DNA of 64,000 nt, taken from Allohahella marinimesophila. Its GTDB lineage: Bacteria; Pseudomonadota; Gammaproteobacteria; Pseudomonadales; Oleiphilaceae. This document shows positions 46,286 through 53,981 of the stretch, in pieces (the stretch's first letter is position 1; each line of letters begins with the position of its first letter). Position numbers and translations under genes: made by a program. The notes under the pieces are model-generated. The model was not told where the DNA came from, did no database searches, and saw only the letters and a list, made by a program, of their open reading frames with translations. The DNA lies in NCBI RefSeq assembly GCF_039538005.1, contig NZ_BAABBO010000007.1, positions 434,001-498,000 of the forward strand, in the 5' to 3' direction.

Positions 46286-46927
46286 ATGCTGACTGAAATT
46301 CCATCCTGGGGAGAGATGCTTCGTGTGCTGGTCGAACTGGCAGGCACGCTGGCTTTTGCCTTGTCAGGCCTCCTGAAAGCGGCCCGCAAACGACTGGATC
46401 CTGTTGGCGTCTGCGTTGTGTCGTTTCTCGCTGCGTTCGGCGGCGGCACCTTGCGGGATCTTCTGCTGGATCGCCGTCCGTTTTTCTGGGTCGAGCACGT
46501 CGAGCTTCTGTGGGCCATGTTGGCACTGTGCGTCCTGGCCATGCTCTTCATGCGTCAGCACCATCTGGAGGTGACCGAAAAGGCCATCCAGTGGCCCGAT
46601 GCGCTGGGGCTGGGCCTGTTCGCGGCCACGGGTGTTCACCTCGCGCTCAATGACCAGATGCCGATGCTGGTCGCGGTCCTGATGGGTATAGCCACGGGCG
46701 TATTCGGGGGCGTGCTACGCGACATGGTCTGCAATGAGACACCAACCGCCTTCAGTGACCATCAACCCTACGCTGTCTGCGCTTTCGCCGGCGGCTGGCT
46801 ATATGTCGGCCTCTGGTGGCTGGGCGCTCCGGACTGGACTGCGCTGCTGGCCTGCGTCGTCGTGACGGCGGGCCTGCGCATTCTGGCCATATGGCGTAAA
46901 TGGAGCCTACCTGCCTGGCGAGTCTGA
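46286..46927 (+). CDS. TRIC/UPF0126-family membrane channel
   Basis: 213 residues with seven membrane helices and the repeated motifs AAFGGGTLRDLLL and GVFGGVLRDMVC, the hallmark GGGxxRD of UPF0126 (YadS/YicG, bacterial TRIC-like). These form trimeric K+ or cation channels, with some members linked to glycine transport. It begins 6 nt after the broken DUF6544 gene. Confidence 0.88.
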   Translation: MLTEIPSWGEMLRVLVELAGTLAFALSGLLKAARKRLDPVGVCVVSFLAAFGGGTLRDLLLDRRPFFWVEHVELLWAMLALCVLAMLFMRQHHLEVTEKAIQWPDALGLGLFAATGVHLALNDQMPMLVAVLMGIATGVFGGVLRDMVCNETPTAFSDHQPYAVCAFAGGWLYVGLWWLGAPDWTALLACVVVTAGLRILAIWRKWSLPAWRV

Positions 46928-46955
46928 TTCCGATCTGCTGCCAGCTTATTTAAAC

Positions 46956-46978
46956 GCATATAATATAACAGTATATGC
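46956..46978. promoter_or_regulatory. Perfect palindrome upstream of the blh-sulP-bigR operon (BigR operator candidate)
   Basis: GCATATA, nine bases, TATATGC form a perfect 7-bp inverted repeat. It is AT-rich, like known BigR-type operators in the blh promoter of Xylella and Agrobacterium, and lies 65 nt before the MBL gene. I infer it as the site of the downstream BigR-like repressor. Confidence 0.6.
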
Positions 46979-47042
46979 TTATCTCTTTAAAATATATTAG
47001 CAAAGACTTATATTGAGAGGAAGCCTTTACAGGAGTTTCAGT

Positions 47043-47909
47043 ATGCCAGTGCCATCGATCAAGACCTTCTTCGACGAACCGACCAACACCTTCAGCTATG
47101 TCGTGAGCGACCCTTCGACCAAAGCCTGTGCCATTCTCGATTCAGTGCTCGATTTCGATTATGCCGGCGGACGGACCGACACACGCTCAGCAGAGGCCAT
47201 CATCGCCTGGATTCAGCTGGAAAAGCTCAAGGTCGAGTGGATTCTGGAAACCCATGTTCATGCAGACCACCTTTCCGCGGCGCCGTATCTCCAGGAGCGC
47301 CTCGGCGGCAAAACAGCGATTGGCGAAAATATCACTGTCGTGCAGGGGATCTTCGGCGAGGCTTTCAACGCCGGTACCGAATTTCAGCGTGATGGCAGCC
47401 AGTTCGATCATCTGTTCCATGATGGCGATCGCTTTCAGATCGGCGAGCTGCAGGGCTCGGTTCTCCATACACCAGGGCATACGCCAGCCTGCCTGACCTA
47501 TCTCATTGGCGATGCAGCCTTCGTAGGCGACACCCTGTTCATGCCGGACTATGGCACTGCTCGATGTGATTTTCCTGGCGGTGATGCCCGCACGCTCTAC
47601 CACTCTGTCAGGCGCGTGCTGTCGCTCCCGCCAGAGACCCGCCTGTTCATGTGCCATGACTACAAGGCGCCCGGGCGGGATCATTATCTGAACGAGACGA
47701 GCGTTGCCGAAGAGCGCGCCAACAATGTTCACGTACATGACGGCGTGAGCGAAGAGGATTTTGTCAGGATGCGAAGTGAGCGTGACGCTACGCTCGACAT
47801 GCCGCGGCTGATACTGCCGTCCGTGCAGATCAATATGCGGGCCGGTCATATGCCACCGCCCGAGGAGAACGGAACTAGCTATCTCAAGGTTCCACTCAAT
47901 CTGCTCTGA
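47043..47909 (+). CDS. MBL-fold persulfide dioxygenase-like enzyme (Blh family)
   Basis: 288 residues from ATG 47043. Metal motif is ETHVHADHLSAA (His71, His73, Asp75, His76), HTPGHTPACLTYL carries the next His, FVGDTLFMPDYGTARCDFPGG the bridging Asp and LFMCHDY the last His, as in ETHE1/Blh persulfide dioxygenases. It oxidises glutathione persulfide to sulfite. It lacks the N-terminal DUF442 rhodanese-like part of some Blh proteins. First gene of a three-gene sulfide-response operon. Confidence 0.88.
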   Translation: MPVPSIKTFFDEPTNTFSYVVSDPSTKACAILDSVLDFDYAGGRTDTRSAEAIIAWIQLEKLKVEWILETHVHADHLSAAPYLQERLGGKTAIGENITVVQGIFGEAFNAGTEFQRDGSQFDHLFHDGDRFQIGELQGSVLHTPGHTPACLTYLIGDAAFVGDTLFMPDYGTARCDFPGGDARTLYHSVRRVLSLPPETRLFMCHDYKAPGRDHYLNETSVAEERANNVHVHDGVSEEDFVRMRSERDATLDMPRLILPSVQINMRAGHMPPPEENGTSYLKVPLNLL

Positions 47910-47970
47910 TCGACAAATCCGGGAGAGCGTGTTGGTTATTCGCAGCAAAGTAGGGCGGGGCAGTCGATTG

Positions 47971-49695
47971 ATGCAAGCCATGAAGAAGTACTTGCCGATC
48001 CTGTCTTGGGCGCCTCAGTACAACAAGGGCATGCTGGCCAGCGACCTGACGGCAGCTGTCATCGTGACCATCATGCTCATCCCGCAGTCTCTGGCCTATG
48101 CATTGCTGGCGGGTCTGCCAGCAGAGGTGGGTCTTTATGCCAGCATACTGCCGCTCATCGCCTATGCAGTCTTCGGCACGAGCCGGACCCTGGCTGTAGG
48201 CCCCGTTGCAGTTGTTTCGCTGATGACAGCTGCAGCGGCGGGGGCGGTCGCTACCCAGGGCACCGAGCTCTACCTGAGCGCAGCCATCACGCTGGCCTTT
48301 CTGTCTGGCTTGATGCTGACACTGATGGGCATCTTGAAGCTTGGTTTTCTGGCAAACTTTCTCAGCCACCCCGTTATTTCAGGGTTTATCAGTGCTTCCG
48401 GTTTGATCATTGCTGCCAGCCAGGTCGGCCAGGTGCTCGGCATCCCAATGTCCGGCCATAACCTGCTTGAGCTGGGGCGCAGCTTTATCGATCAGATCTC
48501 AAAGATTCACTGGATCACCGTCGCCATCGGCTGCAGTGCATTGCTGTTCCTGCACTGGGTGCGACGTGACCTGAAGGCCATGCTGATCAGGCTCGGTCTA
48601 TCCACAGGCACCGCTGACCTGGTGGCGAAAGCAGGCCCCGTCTTTGCGGTAATCGCGACGACGGTGGTGACCTGGGGCTTCGATTTGCAACAGCAGGGGG
48701 TCAGCGTCGTGGGCGCACTGCCTGGCGGTCTGCCGTCGCTGATGCTCCCCGAGTTCGACCTCGGACTGTGGCAACAACTCTGGGTGCCAGCGCTATTGAT
48801 TAGCATTGTCGGATTCGTCGAATCGGTATCCGTAGCGCAGACGCTCGCAGCCAAACGCCGGCAGCGCATTACGCCTAATCAGGAACTCATTGGCCTCGGC
48901 ACCGCCAATCTGGGCTCGACATTCTCAGGCGGCTTTCCGGTAACAGGTGGATTCTCCCGCTCCGTGGTCAACTTTGATGCCGGCGCGGAAACTCCTGCGG
49001 CAGGGGCCTACACGGCTGTCGGCATCGCGCTGGTCACGCTTTTTCTGACGCCGCTCATCATGTACCTACCAAAGGCGACCCTTGCAGCGACCATCATCGT
49101 AGCCGTGCTGTCACTGGTTGATCTGGGTGCACTGAAGCGCACCTGGCACTATTCGCGCAGTGACTTCTATGCTTTGCTGGCAACGCTGATCACCACGCTG
49201 GCCAGCGGTGTCGAGCTTGGCATTCTTGTTGGGGTAGGGCTGTCACTCGCACTCTTCATTTATGACACCAGCCGGCCTCACAGTGCCCTTGTCGGCCTGG
49301 TACCCGGTACCGAGCACTTCCGTAATATTCAGCGTTTCAAGGTGGTCACAGACCCACGCGTCGCGGTCTTGCGCATCGACGAAAGCCTCTACTTTGCAAA
49401 TGCCCGCTTCCTCGAGGACACTATATATGATCTCGTCGCCGAGGCTCCCCAATTGACCGACCTCATCCTGATGTGTCCAGCTGTCAACCATATCGACGCA
49501 TCAGCACTGGAGAGCCTTGAAGCTATCAATGCTCGTCTGTTCGACGCCGGGGTCACGCTGCATTTAGCAGAAGTGAAGGGACCAGTGATGGACCAGCTTG
49601 GAAGAAGTCAGTTTCCAGCTCAGCTGTCAGGCAGGGTTTTTCTGACCACTTTTGCTGCCTGGCATGAACTGACAAGCCACAGTTTGCACCAATGA
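47971..49695 (+). CDS. SulP-family anion permease with STAS domain
   Basis: About 574 residues: LPILSWAPQYNKGMLASDLTA, then around 12 membrane helices with LIPQSLAYALLAGLPAEVGLYAS (the SulP signature), and a C-terminal STAS domain (VAVLRIDESLYFANARFLEDTIYD ... HIDASALESLEAIN). ATG 47971 has GGGCGGGG upstream; a GTG at 47929 is a longer alternative. In this operon it may export sulfite or sulfate made by the dioxygenase, or import sulfate; direction is unproved. Confidence 0.9.
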   Translation: MQAMKKYLPILSWAPQYNKGMLASDLTAAVIVTIMLIPQSLAYALLAGLPAEVGLYASILPLIAYAVFGTSRTLAVGPVAVVSLMTAAAAGAVATQGTELYLSAAITLAFLSGLMLTLMGILKLGFLANFLSHPVISGFISASGLIIAASQVGQVLGIPMSGHNLLELGRSFIDQISKIHWITVAIGCSALLFLHWVRRDLKAMLIRLGLSTGTADLVAKAGPVFAVIATTVVTWGFDLQQQGVSVVGALPGGLPSLMLPEFDLGLWQQLWVPALLISIVGFVESVSVAQTLAAKRRQRITPNQELIGLGTANLGSTFSGGFPVTGGFSRSVVNFDAGAETPAAGAYTAVGIALVTLFLTPLIMYLPKATLAATIIVAVLSLVDLGALKRTWHYSRSDFYALLATLITTLASGVELGILVGVGLSLALFIYDTSRPHSALVGLVPGTEHFRNIQRFKVVTDPRVAVLRIDESLYFANARFLEDTIYDLVAEAPQLTDLILMCPAVNHIDASALESLEAINARLFDAGVTLHLAEVKGPVMDQLGRSQFPAQLSGRVFLTTFAAWHELTSHSLHQ

Positions 49696-50000
49696 AAATG
49701 TCCGGGATATCCATTGAGCAGATGCGCACGAATGCGGGGGCTGCCGAAGCGTTATTGAAATCGCTGGCCAACGCCAATCGGCTGATGATCCTCTGCAACC
49801 TGGTGGACACAGAGCGCAGCGTGGGTGACCTCGAACAACTTGTCGGGCTGTCTCAGTCTTCGCTGTCGCAACACCTTGCCAAGTTGAAACAGCAAGGAAT
49901 TCTGACCAACCGAAAGTGTGGTACCACCGTCTATTATTCATTGAAAAACAAGGAAGCCATAAAAGTACTGGAGCTTCTGTATTCGATTTACTGCAGTTGA
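49692..50000 (+). CDS. bigR: BigR-like ArsR-family persulfide sensor/repressor
   Basis: 102 residues with the winged HTH VGDLEQLVGLSQSSLSQHLAKLKQQGIL. Cys35 and Cys101 are 66 residues apart, the same spacing as the sensor pair Cys42/Cys108 of Xylella BigR, and both lie at the matching positions (helix after LANANRLMIL; extreme C-terminus). Cys76 is additional. Its ATG overlaps the SulP stop by 4 nt. I infer that it represses the operon until persulfide links the two cysteines. Confidence 0.85.
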   Translation: MKMSGISIEQMRTNAGAAEALLKSLANANRLMILCNLVDTERSVGDLEQLVGLSQSSLSQHLAKLKQQGILTNRKCGTTVYYSLKNKEAIKVLELLYSIYCS

Positions 50001-50026
50001 GCAATGCTTGATGTTTACGGACTGAG

Positions 50027-50054
50027 GGCCGCAAGAAAATTCGTGTTTGCGGCC
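50027..50054. terminator. Possible hairpin terminator after bigR
   Basis: GGCCGCAA and TTGCGGCC form a perfect 8-bp stem with a 12-nt loop, 27 nt after the bigR stop. A T-rich but interrupted stretch (CTCCTTCTC) follows, so termination strength is uncertain. Confidence 0.55.
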
Positions 50055-50278
50055 TCCTTCTCGTGGAGGCCGGGCGTCGTTCAGGCAAGGGCGGGCTCCC
50101 GATCGTCCAGGGATGCCGAAATACAGTGCTGTCTGCCCGTATACTGGTGTTCCTGGATTTTTTTGAACAGCGGTGGGAGGGTATCTAGTGGTCCTGTGCG
50201 GTGTTGTATTGTGTTAGGGCGGGTGTTGAAGACGTTGATAAGCGCTTAAAAGGTATTGCAGCAGCCATTCGAGACAAA

Positions 50279-51142
50279 TCAAACCAGGAACTCATTCAGA
50301 TATCCAGCGACTTCTTCGGGCTTTTCTTCCTGCAGAAAATGGCCTGCGACCACTTTTTCTACTCGAATATCTTCGAAGCATTCCTCGATATGGTTCAGGT
50401 ATTCCGGGATGATCACCTTGTCCTCTTTGCCATAGATATACAGGGCTGGCATGGTCCAGCGGTGCGCAGATAATGTGGCCCAGCGTTTGGAATCGTCAGA
50501 AAATGTTCGATAATAATTTGCACCTGTACCCGGTGTTCCGGGAATGCGGTATGCACGCACGTATTCGGCGATGGCGTCCTCAGGGATCGATGTCTCCACG
50601 CCTTTGACAAAAGTGCGAATCCACACGTCCTCCTTGTCTGGAATCATGGCTTCAGCCAATCCTGGTATTTGCTGGAAGTGCTGATACCAGTAGGCCTCGC
50701 TGCTACCGGATCGGACCTTTTCGATCACTTCCTTGTTCCCCTTCAGATTGTTGATGATGGCGATGTTCATGATCACCATCTTCTGCACACGCCTGGGAGC
50801 CGCCAAAGCAATTTCCTGCGCCACGATACCACCCCAGTCATGACCCAATAGCTGGAACTCGCTGATGTCGAGCTTGTCCAGCATGCTGGTGACATCCTGA
50901 GCGAGCGCCTGCTTGAGATAATGACGTTGACCGTCGGTGCGTTCGCTGTCTCCCAGCCCTCTCAAATCGGGCGCTATGACGCGCAGACCAGCCTTCAGAT
51001 GCCTGCCGACATACTCCCAGCAATATGAGCTTTCTGGCCAGCCATGGAGCATCACTACGGGCGCACCATCCGGTTGTCCGCCTTCCCGATAGCTGAAGGT
51101 ACCGCGTGGCGTGAACAAGGTTTTAGGTTCGCTGAGAAACAT
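50279..51142 (-). CDS. Alpha/beta hydrolase, epoxide-hydrolase-like
   Basis: 287 residues with HGWPESSYCW (oxyanion HGxP, 33-36), nucleophile Asp102 in LLGHDWGGIVAQ and catalytic His268 in AGHFLQEEKP. The cap has YWYQHFQQ and NYYRTFS, whose Tyr residues fit the epoxide-activating pair. Haloalkane dehalogenase is an alternative, but the Trp/Asn halide pair is not evident. A 7-bp dyad (51183-51204) lies just upstream. Confidence 0.82.
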   Translation of the reverse strand: MFLSEPKTLFTPRGTFSYREGGQPDGAPVVMLHGWPESSYCWEYVGRHLKAGLRVIAPDLRGLGDSERTDGQRHYLKQALAQDVTSMLDKLDISEFQLLGHDWGGIVAQEIALAAPRRVQKMVIMNIAIINNLKGNKEVIEKVRSGSSEAYWYQHFQQIPGLAEAMIPDKEDVWIRTFVKGVETSIPEDAIAEYVRAYRIPGTPGTGANYYRTFSDDSKRWATLSAHRWTMPALYIYGKEDKVIIPEYLNHIEECFEDIRVEKVVAGHFLQEEKPEEVAGYLNEFLV

Positions 51143-51476
51143 GACAGGACTCCTGACTGATATCGGTTATTAGGCTGCAGTGGTATCTCGTGAAGCTGAG
51201 ATACGTGAGATCGTCGGGTATGTGTCACGTCGCTATTTCCAGCTCAAGGTGATACGGCTTTGTTGTGCGGAACAACTGGCTAAAAGGAATGCAGGCTGAG
51301 TCGCGAACGTCTTCGTACCCACGACACCACGCATTTCCCTGTGGTGAGACAGCGGTAATATCTGAATGTGTCAAGGAGGCCGAATATGGCAGTGACCATC
51401 TGCCATATACCGTCGCATTTGCACATTTGACTTCAAAGGCGACCTCACGCAAGCACAGTTTTCTCCCGCAGTTCTA
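51143..51476. other. Intergenic stretch before PAS-GGDEF-EAL gene
   Basis: 334 nt. No complete gene. From 51396 a frame continuous with the next gene is open and reads TFDFKGDLTQAQFSPAVLLK, which resembles natural protein, but it has no ATG, GTG or TTG. Either the true start is the TTG at 51477 or the gene has lost its original 5' end. Confidence 0.4.
51183..51204. promoter_or_regulatory. Inverted repeat upstream of epoxide-hydrolase-like gene
   Basis: GTATCTC, eight bases, GAGATAC: perfect 7-bp dyad 41 nt before the hydrolase ATG, where a TetR-type operator could sit. No adjacent regulator gene. Confidence 0.35.
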
Positions 51477-53168
51477 TTGAAGCATATCTATGACAGTGCC
51501 ACGGATTTCGCCATTTTTACGGTAGATGTCGATGGGATAGTCAGCAGCTGGAACAGTGGCGCTGAGACTATTTTCGGCTTTTCTGAGTTGGAAATGATAG
51601 GCGCAGATTCATGTGTGATATTCACGCCAGAGGACAGGGCTAACGGAGAACTGGCGTTCGAAATGAATACCGCTGCAGCCACCGGAAGAGCGGCCGATTA
51701 CCGCTGGCATTTGCGTAAGAACGGCGAGAGGTTTTGGGCTGACGGCGTTCTGACGCCAATCCGCGACGATGTCAATGAAGTTATTGGCTACCTGAAAATA
51801 CTCAGGGACATCACGGACAAAAAGCTGGCGCAGGAAGAACTCAAACGATTAAGTGCCACCGATGCGTTGAGTGGATTGTACAACCGTGCCTCGTTTGACG
51901 TCAGGACTCAAGAGATGATTTCGCTCTGCGAGCGTGGTGGGCATACGCTACACCTGTTGCTCATTGATCTTGATCGTTTCAAGGAGGTCAACGACACACT
52001 TGGGCACCAGGCGGGCGACGAACTGCTTCTGGAGGTCGCCTCCCGGCTGAAGAACGCAAGCCGCGAAAGCGACTTTATTGCACGCCTGGGCGGCGACGAA
52101 TTTGGGATTTTGCAGCTGGGTATACGTGATCCATCCTTGGGCGGCTCCCTGGCGGCGAAAATCGTACATGCACTGGCGCAACCGTTCGGTATCGGCGAAA
52201 CGGTCGTTGAAATCAGCGCGAGCATCGGCATAGCATCAAGCCCAGACGATAGCGCAGAGGCCAGCGGTCTAATGAGAAAGGCTGATATCGCTCTCTATAA
52301 AGCAAAATCTGCTGGTCGTAATGGCTACCAACATTTTACAGATGAGTTGGATCGCATAGCGCACAAACGGAATCAGGACAGCAATGCGTTGCGGGCGGCT
52401 GTCGCCGCTAAACAGCTCTCGCTAGTCTACCAGCCGATAATTAGCTGTTACACCGGGCAAGCCACGGCCATGGAGGCGTTGGTCCGATTTCCAGGTCGCC
52501 ACCTGTCCGACTACTCCGTAGATTACATGATTGATCTGGCGCAAGAGCTCGGTTTGATATTCGATATCGGAGTATGGGTATTCGCGGAGGCTAGCAAGCA
52601 ATTGATGCGATGGAAAAGTCTGGGCATCTCTGACTTGAAAATATGCATCAACACTTGCGCAAAGGAACTACTCCATAATCAGTATTTGACGTCCATTAGT
52701 GACGCCCTGGTTGTCAGCGGGATCGAGGCGGGGGACATCGACATCGAATTGACGGAGCGAGATGCGATTGATCTGGAAGGCAATGGGGTGCTGGAGGCGT
52801 TGGTCACCGCTGGCTTTCGTTTATCGCTCGATGATTTTGGCGTCGGCTTTTCCTCGCTGAGCTATTTAAGAACGCTTCCGGTGACGACACTCAAGCTCGA
52901 CAAAAGTTTTCTGGACGGCGTGCCGTTACAAGTAAGCGCCAATGCGGTGGCCAAATCAGTGATCACACTGGCCAAGGAACTGAATCTGCTCGTGATCGCC
53001 GAGGGCGTCGAGGATAAAGTTCAAGCACAATTTTTAAATGCTCTACGCTGCGATGCCTTTCAAGGTTTTTTGTTCTCGCCAGGTATGCCAGAGTCGCTCG
53101 CAACAGAGTGGCTAATGGCAAATCGCAACAGCCATCCAAGTCATGAAGCGGTTTCACCTGCCCAGTAA
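51477..53168 (+). CDS. PAS-GGDEF-EAL c-di-GMP enzyme
   Basis: 563 residues: PAS (DFAIFTVDVDGIVSSWNSGAETIFGF, about 10-120), GGDEF (SATDALSGLYNRASF, motif LGGDEFGIL near 205) and EAL (AMEALVRF, Glu333; ELTERDAI; DDFGVGFSSLSYLR; IAEGVED). Both active-site motifs are intact, so it may make and break c-di-GMP, with PAS as the switch. The start is TTG 51477 with no good ribosome site; the 5' end is uncertain. No membrane segments. Confidence 0.87.
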   Translation: MKHIYDSATDFAIFTVDVDGIVSSWNSGAETIFGFSELEMIGADSCVIFTPEDRANGELAFEMNTAAATGRAADYRWHLRKNGERFWADGVLTPIRDDVNEVIGYLKILRDITDKKLAQEELKRLSATDALSGLYNRASFDVRTQEMISLCERGGHTLHLLLIDLDRFKEVNDTLGHQAGDELLLEVASRLKNASRESDFIARLGGDEFGILQLGIRDPSLGGSLAAKIVHALAQPFGIGETVVEISASIGIASSPDDSAEASGLMRKADIALYKAKSAGRNGYQHFTDELDRIAHKRNQDSNALRAAVAAKQLSLVYQPIISCYTGQATAMEALVRFPGRHLSDYSVDYMIDLAQELGLIFDIGVWVFAEASKQLMRWKSLGISDLKICINTCAKELLHNQYLTSISDALVVSGIEAGDIDIELTERDAIDLEGNGVLEALVTAGFRLSLDDFGVGFSSLSYLRTLPVTTLKLDKSFLDGVPLQVSANAVAKSVITLAKELNLLVIAEGVEDKVQAQFLNALRCDAFQGFLFSPGMPESLATEWLMANRNSHPSHEAVSPAQ

Positions 53169-53384
53169 TATCGTTTGGCATACGCCAGAGAAAATCAATC
53201 AGGAGCTGGGAGCTGGTGCCGCAGACGGTATAGCCTGTAAGCTCGAAGACTTGCGTGGTGTAAAGCCAAATGTGGCTGGACAGCAGGAGACGCCAGGAAC
53301 GGGACGATAACTTACACGCTGCTTGAGGGACATCCGAAAACACATGGTAGTACGGCAGATGGGGTGCGGCATACGGATTCTCAA

Positions 53385-53410
53385 TGTCCACTAATGTTAA
53401 TTAGTGGACA
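53385..53410. repeat. Perfect 26-nt palindrome in decayed region
   Basis: TGTCCACTAAT (53385-53395), GTTA, ATTAGTGGACA (53400-53410): an 11-bp perfect inverted repeat. It lies between the PAS-GGDEF-EAL gene and a broken GGDEF-EAL remnant. It could be an operator, a hairpin or joined transposon ends; there is no transposase gene nearby. Confidence 0.55.
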
Positions 53411-53454
53411 CGGAATATATACCTTTAATGAGGCGGGTTTCAGTGCCGAAATCG

Positions 53455-53811
53455 TCAACGCGATTCGTGCGACCATATCGCCAAGCGCCCGGACGCGTTC
53501 AGATGCGCCAGAAACGTCTTGCCCAGCGCCACCATGATTTCGCGCGAATCCTCAGCGACTGGAATGAACCTCATTGGAGATATCAGACCCAACCGTGGAT
53601 GACGCCAGCAAAGCAGCGCTTCAACACCTAACAGCCGGTGATCGCTCTTGAGGTCCATCTGCGGCTGGAGGTACAGCGCGAACTAATGGCTCGTCAGTGC
53701 GCGGCGCAGATCCATTTGCAGATTGCGGCGCTCCAGTGCTCTGTCATTCATTTCAGAGGTCAAAAATTGCACAGCAGTGCGGCCACTGGGCCTAAGGTCA
53801 GCCTGCGCACT
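53455..53811 (-). pseudogene. GGDEF-EAL gene remnant
   Basis: On the minus strand one frame reads QADL, then PSGRTAVQFLTSEMNDRALERR, which is the end of a GGDEF domain and the GGDEF-EAL linker. It continues LRRALTSH, then a TAG stop (near 53688), then FALYLQPQMDLKSDHRLLG, VEALLCWRHPRLGLISPMRF and IPVAEDSREI, the start of an EAL domain. It degrades into unrelated sequence and stops at 53455. About 70 residues of the EAL domain remain. In-frame stop plus truncations at both ends show it is dead. Confidence 0.8.
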
Positions 53812-53981
53812 GAGGCTTCGAAGTGGCGACCAAAAATCTTCAATGTATACTGAATGTTACTCAAGCACATAGGCACCGTACACTTGATCCCAGCAGTAAA
53901 ACCGGCAGGAGGGGTGACATTCTGGCGCTGCCGTCTATGCTCTACTAAACCAGTTTAAAGGTCCACGTCGTCGGGTACGTC

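Noticed and set aside
52963..53391. A 142-residue minus-strand protein overlapping the end of the PAS-GGDEF-EAL gene
   Set aside because: It runs antisense over the real EAL domain and shows no convincing family; a PAS-like look around GYTVCGTS was too weak to support.
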